From: Isoetes taiwanensis
Taxonomy: Eukaryota > Streptophyta > Lycopodiopsida > Isoetales > Isoetaceae
Direction of reading: 5' to 3'
Length of the DNA stretch: 64,000 nt
Assembly (NCBI GenBank): GCA_021234155.1
Contig: JAJEKV010000042.1
Coordinates: 731,864 to 795,863 of the forward strand
A program made the position numbers and the translations under genes. This document shows positions 58,835-64,000 of this stretch, one piece after another; positions within the stretch are counted from its first letter, which is position 1; each line of letters starts with the position of its first letter. The notes under the pieces were generated by a model. That model saw only the letters and a list, made by a program, of their open reading frames with translations, was not told the DNA's origin and ran no database searches.

Positions 58835-59603
58835 GGGCAAAAGTATGCTGGTGGGTATCAAATAAACGCGGTTCAGCACCCAGCACCCAGCACTTTCCAG
58901 CACTTTCCAGCACCTTTGTTTTTTTGTTTTTCATAATCGGCCATGCAATTCGATCATACATGCAAAATTTCAGGGCCTAATTTGGGATATTGAATGAGCA
59001 ATTAGAGAAAACCCATTTCTGCAGCAATTTTGGTAAAAGAGAACAAAATTTCTTAATTCAGCCCAAATTAAGCTAAATCAGATGGGGCTTTTCAGATTTT
59101 CATAATCGGCCATGCACCCATATCCTATGTGCAAAATTTCAGAACCTAATTTGGGATATTGAGTGAGAAATTAAAGAAAAACCATTCTTGCAACAGGTTT
59201 TTTTGTAAAACAGTGAGAAATCTCTTAAGTCAGCCCAATTTAAGCAAAATTAGATGGGGCTTTTAGGCTGAATATGGTCGAAATGACAATCCTACCTTGG
59301 TGGATAAGTTTTATGAAAAGATATGATGGATTGAGCAACTAATTGGAGATTCACATGCCAATTTGGAGTTTGGGTCAATCTGCGCACTAATCAGACTCCA
59401 ATCTAATGAAATCGATGCTAATCTGATGGAAAATTCGAGCATTGTGGAATGATTCTTGGCTGAAGAATCCTCTTAACAAATGAAGGGTGTAAAAAAATGA
59501 ACCCACCAGCACCCACCATCACCCAAAAAAAAGCACGAAGCATGGGTGCTGAAAGCATGCGTCCGGACGCATGCTTTTGATACCCACCAGCATACTTTTG
59601 CCC
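58835..59603. mobile_element. 769-bp TIR element (MITE) in LINE-2
   Basis: Perfect 28-bp terminal inverted repeats (58835-58862 and 59576-59603, starting GGGCAAAAGTATGCTG). A second inner inverted pair TTCAGCACCCA / TGGGTGCTGAA (58872-58882, 59543-59553). Possible 4-bp duplication TGTT at 58831-58834 and 59604-59607. Inside are two tandem 169-bp units (from 58932 and 59101, starting CATAATCGGCCATGC) and a perfect 24-bp palindrome at 59553-59576 centred on TCCGGA. No transposase. The superfamily is not decided by these ends. Confidence 0.88.
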
Positions 59604-59634
59604 TGTTTCAATTTCTTTTTTCTTATTCTAACTG

Positions 59635-60018
59635 ATGCAAATGGTTTACTCCACAGAGCAGCAGACGAGGCTGGCTAGCCTTGCCCCTTTTGTTCGAGCA
59701 GGAGCAGGTGAAGTCAATGCTATATCCAGGACTATGGTAGCTGACACCATGATCCATCTTAAACAGGAAGTCGTTCATGCCATGGCCTTACGAAGGATGT
59801 TGGATCGAAAGGAGGTCTGGTATTACAATGGCCTAAGGCCATATTTTGAGAACTTATTCCATCAGTGGCAGCAGAAGCGTGAGGCCCATGTACTGCTATT
59901 CCTGGAATTCTCTACATACACTATTAAGCAGCTAGATAAGATGCTGCTTATATTTGGAAACACTACTATAGCAGATCTAACAATACAGGATCTGATTGAT
60001 GCAGCTGACTATGTTTGA
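59635..60018 (+). other. Intact 127-codon frame in the LINE-2 3' region
   Basis: MQMVYSTEQQTRLASLAPFV to IQDLIDAADYV, uninterrupted, predicted mostly helical and Gln/Leu-rich. It lies after ORF2 and before the poly-A tail and has no counterpart in the shorter 3' UTR of LINE-1. Unrecognised. It may be an accessory ORF, a captured segment or chance; being undamaged beside a wrecked ORF2 is notable but could be luck. Confidence 0.3.
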
Positions 60019-60290
60019 AACTCATGCTAGTGAAGTGGCAAACTATTAACACTAAGGTTTATAAGTGGTTCTATAATCTATGGTTTTGGTTAACCTTTGG
60101 TCTTACCATGCCAATGGTTAAGTTTAGGCTATTATTGTTCATCTTTTATATTTTGATATATCCTCCTTTCAGGAAGGATGACATGAAAGTGAGTTTCTCA
60201 CTCCTTTATCTTATGTAATTTTCTAAATGAAATATAAAAAACCAACCTTGCCTTCAAAAAAAAAAAAAAAAAAAAAAAAAACTTCCTATG

Positions 60291-61511
60291 TATCTGGTCC
60301 TCTGATCATCAGCTTATCAGAATACATAATGCAGGCCAGCTTTGCTTTTAAAAGTCCTGAATGCTATCCCTGCAAAATTTTCAAACAGATGGCAAGCATC
60401 TACACAAAAAAGAAGCCGCACCTTTGATATATGCTCCCATGGACATCAAAGCAAAAGTGTGGACATAGAGACGTGATTCATGGAGTATCCATTAATGAGC
60501 GTCATGAATGGACACCCCAAAAGAAATGTATTTGGAAATAGCAAGGTGACAGAAAGGTGGTGCACTTTTACTACATGGAAAATTCTACCATGAAAATACT
60601 ACCTTCACTACATGAAATACTTCATCAAGTTAAATCCAAATTCCTCTTGACAATTGAGAATTAAATTTCATTACATTCATATATATGCCGTGAAACTAGA
60701 CTCATGTGTACTTCCAGAATGATAATGGCAATCATGAGGGTCAGTGAACACCATAAAAAAGGAAAAAAAAAAAAAAAGGGGGGGGTGGGGGGGGACTAGG
60801 AAAAAAGGCACAACAGAAGCCTTAGGCAATTTTAGGCTTGGATTCATTTTCCATTTGATTAGGTTAGATGGGTTTTAGATTAGGTTTTGGATGGGTTGGT
60901 TATGTTGTATCCTTTAGTGGTAGGTGGCTATTGTTGGGCTATACCTTTTTATAGTGGGGTTGCGCCCTTTTTTTTAATCATTGGTTGTATGAAAATTTTG
61001 GATTTCTAAATGTTCATTGGATGGTGTTGTTGGAGGATATGTTTGATAAGCATGTATAAATAATGGATTCGGTCCAGTTGCTTAGGTTTGTTCATTGTGA
61101 GCTCACCTTCGGAGGGGGGTTACTTGTTTCTTCTTTGAATGGACGTGGTTTCTACTCTCGATAGAAGAAGCTCAAAATGGTGCATGCCAAATAAAACCTA
61201 TGGTAGGAAAAAGGGCAAAATATTTTAGAAAAAAAGGAACCATCCATGAATGTAATGAATGAAACAATCAAGTGCCAAGAAGAAATAACCAAATATTTTA
61301 ATAGTAGTATGTTATACAGAGCTGGTAGACAAAGGAAAAAGCATTGTGAACAGGACAAAGCAATGAGCAAATTTTCTAGCTTGGCCAAAAACTTCACTTT
61401 TAGATATTGAGCATCAGAGAACGAATTCTGTTACTATAGAGGTAGATAATGCAATTTATGGTCTGGTGGCTACATTTTTGTTATTATCGTGTTCACTTCT
61501 TACTTGATATA
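60291..61511. other. No gene seen
   Basis: Non-coding, with an A-run then G-run at about 60762-60795 and only chance open frames. Confidence 0.5.
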
Positions 61512-61630
<119 letters not shown>

Positions 61631-64000
61631 CCTTAGGACCTTGAGGTCATGGAGTGACTGTTCCAATCACATGTTCACTTGTATTTGAGCCAACAACAGT
61701 CTATGTGACTCCACTTTTTTGAAGTAACATCCTAGTTTTTTAGGATCTATGTCTAAAAGACTATAAAAATTGCGACCATTAATATTATATGACTCTCGGA
61801 GTTCCGCATATGCTGCACATACTAGAAATACATGCTCTTCGTCTTCCATGTCTCCATTTGTGCATATGGAACAAATTCGTTCCTGCTTTGGGATACCAAC
61901 CCATCTGCCCACCTCGATCTGAAGCTTATGTGAGCTTGTGCAATACCGTGCTATAGTTTGCTTCAAACTCCGTGGAATCCTAGCCTCAAGGTATGCTTGA
62001 TCCGAGCATACCAACATCGGATTCACCTCCTTCATGTAATATACCATTTTAATACCAGGTTCTTCCCAAGTCCGCCTCGAGGCTAGTGATTGCACGATAT
62101 CCCGTACACCTATCTCTGAATCTGGCCAACTTGTTCTATATATTCTCCAGCTTTCAGCCCAGTTCAAGACATTATTATACCAGCCCACGGATTTAGACAC
62201 CTCCATTGTTTTCTTTGGAAGTCGGTTTTCATCCAAGATAACCTGTTTACATACTGGATTAGCGCCTCCACTTCCAAAGGTAATAATCCTGCTTCTGCCA
62301 ACATTATGGGATAAGATGTTTGCTGCTTACTCCCAAACTCCTCCTGCACAAATATTTTTTGAATACCCTCAATCTGTTTCCATAGTCCTTTCGATAATGT
62401 TGGCCCCCAAATCAGAACACCATATAATATGACTGTTTAAACTAGAGTTTTAAATAGCATTCTTTTCAGCCCTCAATCCTGTAACGATGCTTTTTTGCAC
62501 TTCTGGAGAGTATATTCTTTCCATTTGTAATCTGCACTAAACTCAATTCCAAGGTACCTATAGTGGTTCACAATCTCCAATGCTTCTCCATTATAAGTAA
62601 AACTTGGCTTGTTAACTATGTCGTATACCATAACCTTAGATTTAGACCGATTTACCTTCATCTTCTTTGTTTTGCAAAACTCGCCCAAAGTCTGCAGGTG
62701 TTTCTGAAGTACTGTCGATGTGGCTACCAATAGTACCACGTCATCTGCATAGAGTAGCAGTTGGATCACATAGTCTCCTAGTTGAGTTCCTGCAAGCCCA
62801 TTCCATCCACAATTGCAATTCATCTATGTACAGCCCAAAAAGTATAGTCGACATTGGACAACCTTGCCTCACACCTCTTGTGCTATGAATCTCGGTTGAG
62901 TTATCTGCTAACCGTGCGATGACTTTCTTGTACATTTTAGATACTTCACCCATGACTGAGGTCGGAACTCCAAGCTCTTTCATTCTGTTACACAACCCAT
63001 CCCTTGGTACTGTATCGAAGACCTTAGAGAAGTCAATAAATGCAAGAAATGGTGTCTTCCCTGGTTTCTTAGCCTTTTCAATCACATCCATTTCCTCCAT
63101 CCCTGGTGCATCTTTACAGTAATATATGGACTGTACCAGCTGCAAAAGATCTTCCTCCTTTAGCAGTTGGTGTTCTATATGCCCACGGAGCTTATTCCAA
63201 AAAGTTTTTAGATGCTCGGATAACCAACTCCATAGTTCTTCTTGCCTTTTGGACTCATAAGCTCTTTTCTTACCTCTTATAAATTGTCTGTACTATTTTG
63301 GTTTCAGTCTCTAGATGGAGCCCTTGCCACGGAGCATTCATTATCCCACCAAGTGTTGCATAAAAGCCCCACCTTCCTGGGTTTAGTATATCCAAAGCAC
63401 TTTGCAACCTCTCTCATTATAGTGTCTGTGAGTAGGCTAGAATCTTCTTCTAATGTACCTTTCCAAGTTATGCAACTTAATGCCTGATTCATTCGTTCCT
63501 GGAAGGCCTCCCGTTTGGCATGATCTAATTTCAACCTAGGCTTGAAACAGATGTGTGTCTTTCCCACGTTCAAGTCTCATTTAATTTGTAAGACCAAGCC
63601 TACGTGATCAGACTCTGGTACCATATTCAGGAATTTAAACTACCTTAATAGATCACTATCAGGTAATAGGAGCACATAATCTACAATGCTCTCTCCCATC
63701 GGAGTAATGGAAGTGCTGGCATCTGTCTCTGGATATCTCTCTATTCCATTCATTATCTTAAGACCACATGTTGTGCCAGAATCCAACATCTTGTCATCCA
63801 TGCCATTCTTTAACTGATCTGTGGAATATCGTTTAAAGTTCTTATCATCTTCTTCAAGTAAGAGTAGATCTCCTTCCCTCACATATGATGTAGATTGCAA
63901 ACCCTTGATTCATGCGTTGAAGTCGCCCACAACTAATACTTCTCCTTGATCCTTCTAAACCCCAGCTCCTCTCTGTTAAGTCCATGTAATTGGTTGTCCC
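61631..64000 (-). pseudogene. Non-L1 LINE (LINE-3), endonuclease to 3' end
   Basis: Runs off the right edge. Right to left: endonuclease C-part (SIVDYVLLLPDSDLL, 63700s; WWDNECSV, 63330s); RT with FLAFIDFSKVFDTVPRDGL, GVRQGCPMSTILFGLYID, LLLYADDVVLLV and YRYLGIEFSADYKW; and a C-terminal zinc-finger-like CSICTNGDMEDEEHVFLVC (c.61860-61800). The 3' UTR contains CCATGACCTCAAGGTCC, close to that of the fragment at 16.5 kb, then the (TCA)n tail. Several frameshifts. RT motifs look like the I/Jockey/CR1 group rather than plant L1, but the clade cannot be fixed by eye. Confidence 0.8.

Larger units (their letters stand above)
52809..60278 (+). mobile_element. L1-type non-LTR retrotransposon (LINE-2), full length
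   Basis: 7.47 kb from GGGATTGGACCTGAAACGG to a poly-A tail at 60256-60280, bracketed by a 12-bp target duplication. It contains ORF1, ORF2, a 3' region with a further open frame, and a 769-bp TIR insertion at 58835-59603. ORF1 and ORF2 are related to those of LINE-1 but diverged and more damaged. Confidence 0.9.

Overview
This is nuclear DNA of a land plant. A ribosomal protein eS6 gene is split into seven short coding exons with GT/AG borders, its promoter side has telo-box motifs, and there is an intronless calmodulin-like gene. The rest is AT-rich and full of Copia, L1-type and other transposons. The mix of LINE lineages and the odd DNA transposon suggest a seed-free vascular plant such as a fern, but that is only an impression. 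Host genes are few: a calmodulin-like EF-hand protein (20203-21000, +), RPS6/eS6 (51015-52274, +), and three exons of an APC7-like TPR gene (5292-5781, -) that stop short of a rearrangement breakpoint.

Layout. 1-1138: decayed CACTA (TNP2-type) transposase, minus strand. 1769-c.3965: probable poly-A retro-insertion. 4353-13615: a young Copia element cut in two by an inversion. Its RNase H tail and 3' LTR lie at 4353-5252 on the minus strand, while its 5' LTR, gag and most of pol lie at 9061-13615 on the plus strand. The two LTRs are both 581 bp and nearly identical, and the 5-bp target duplication GTATG is still readable on the two outer sides. 13616-20202: non-coding DNA with local duplications and a non-L1 LINE fragment. 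21724-30085: a long L1-type LINE (minus). 30418-49580: an older Copia element (minus) with nested insertions. 50.7-52.3 kb: eS6. 52809-60278: a second L1-type LINE (plus) with a target duplication, split near its 3' end by a small TIR element. 61512-64000: a third, non-L1 LINE (minus) ending in a (TCA)n tail and running off the window.

The most unusual object is a 13.8-kb TIR transposon at 32623-46442, sitting in the integrase of the older Copia element and flanked by the 5-bp duplication TGAAG. It carries (i) a broken transposase-like gene on the plus strand with a D-N-C-x-x-Q-N-K-N core (DUF7869-like); (ii) on the minus strand, a multi-exon gene that appears to join a basic N-terminus, a ParB/sulfiredoxin-like IDGQH domain, a methyltransferase-like region and a HAD/FCP1-like domain; and (iii) about 15 copies of a 19-21-bp CGCG-rich palindrome of the type AATCGCGCC-A-GGCGCGATT, which I saw only inside this element. 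All its genes carry frameshifts or stops, so this copy is a relic. The gene content together with a private palindrome family is the best candidate here for an undescribed system.

All domain names come from reading motifs by eye; no database search was run.
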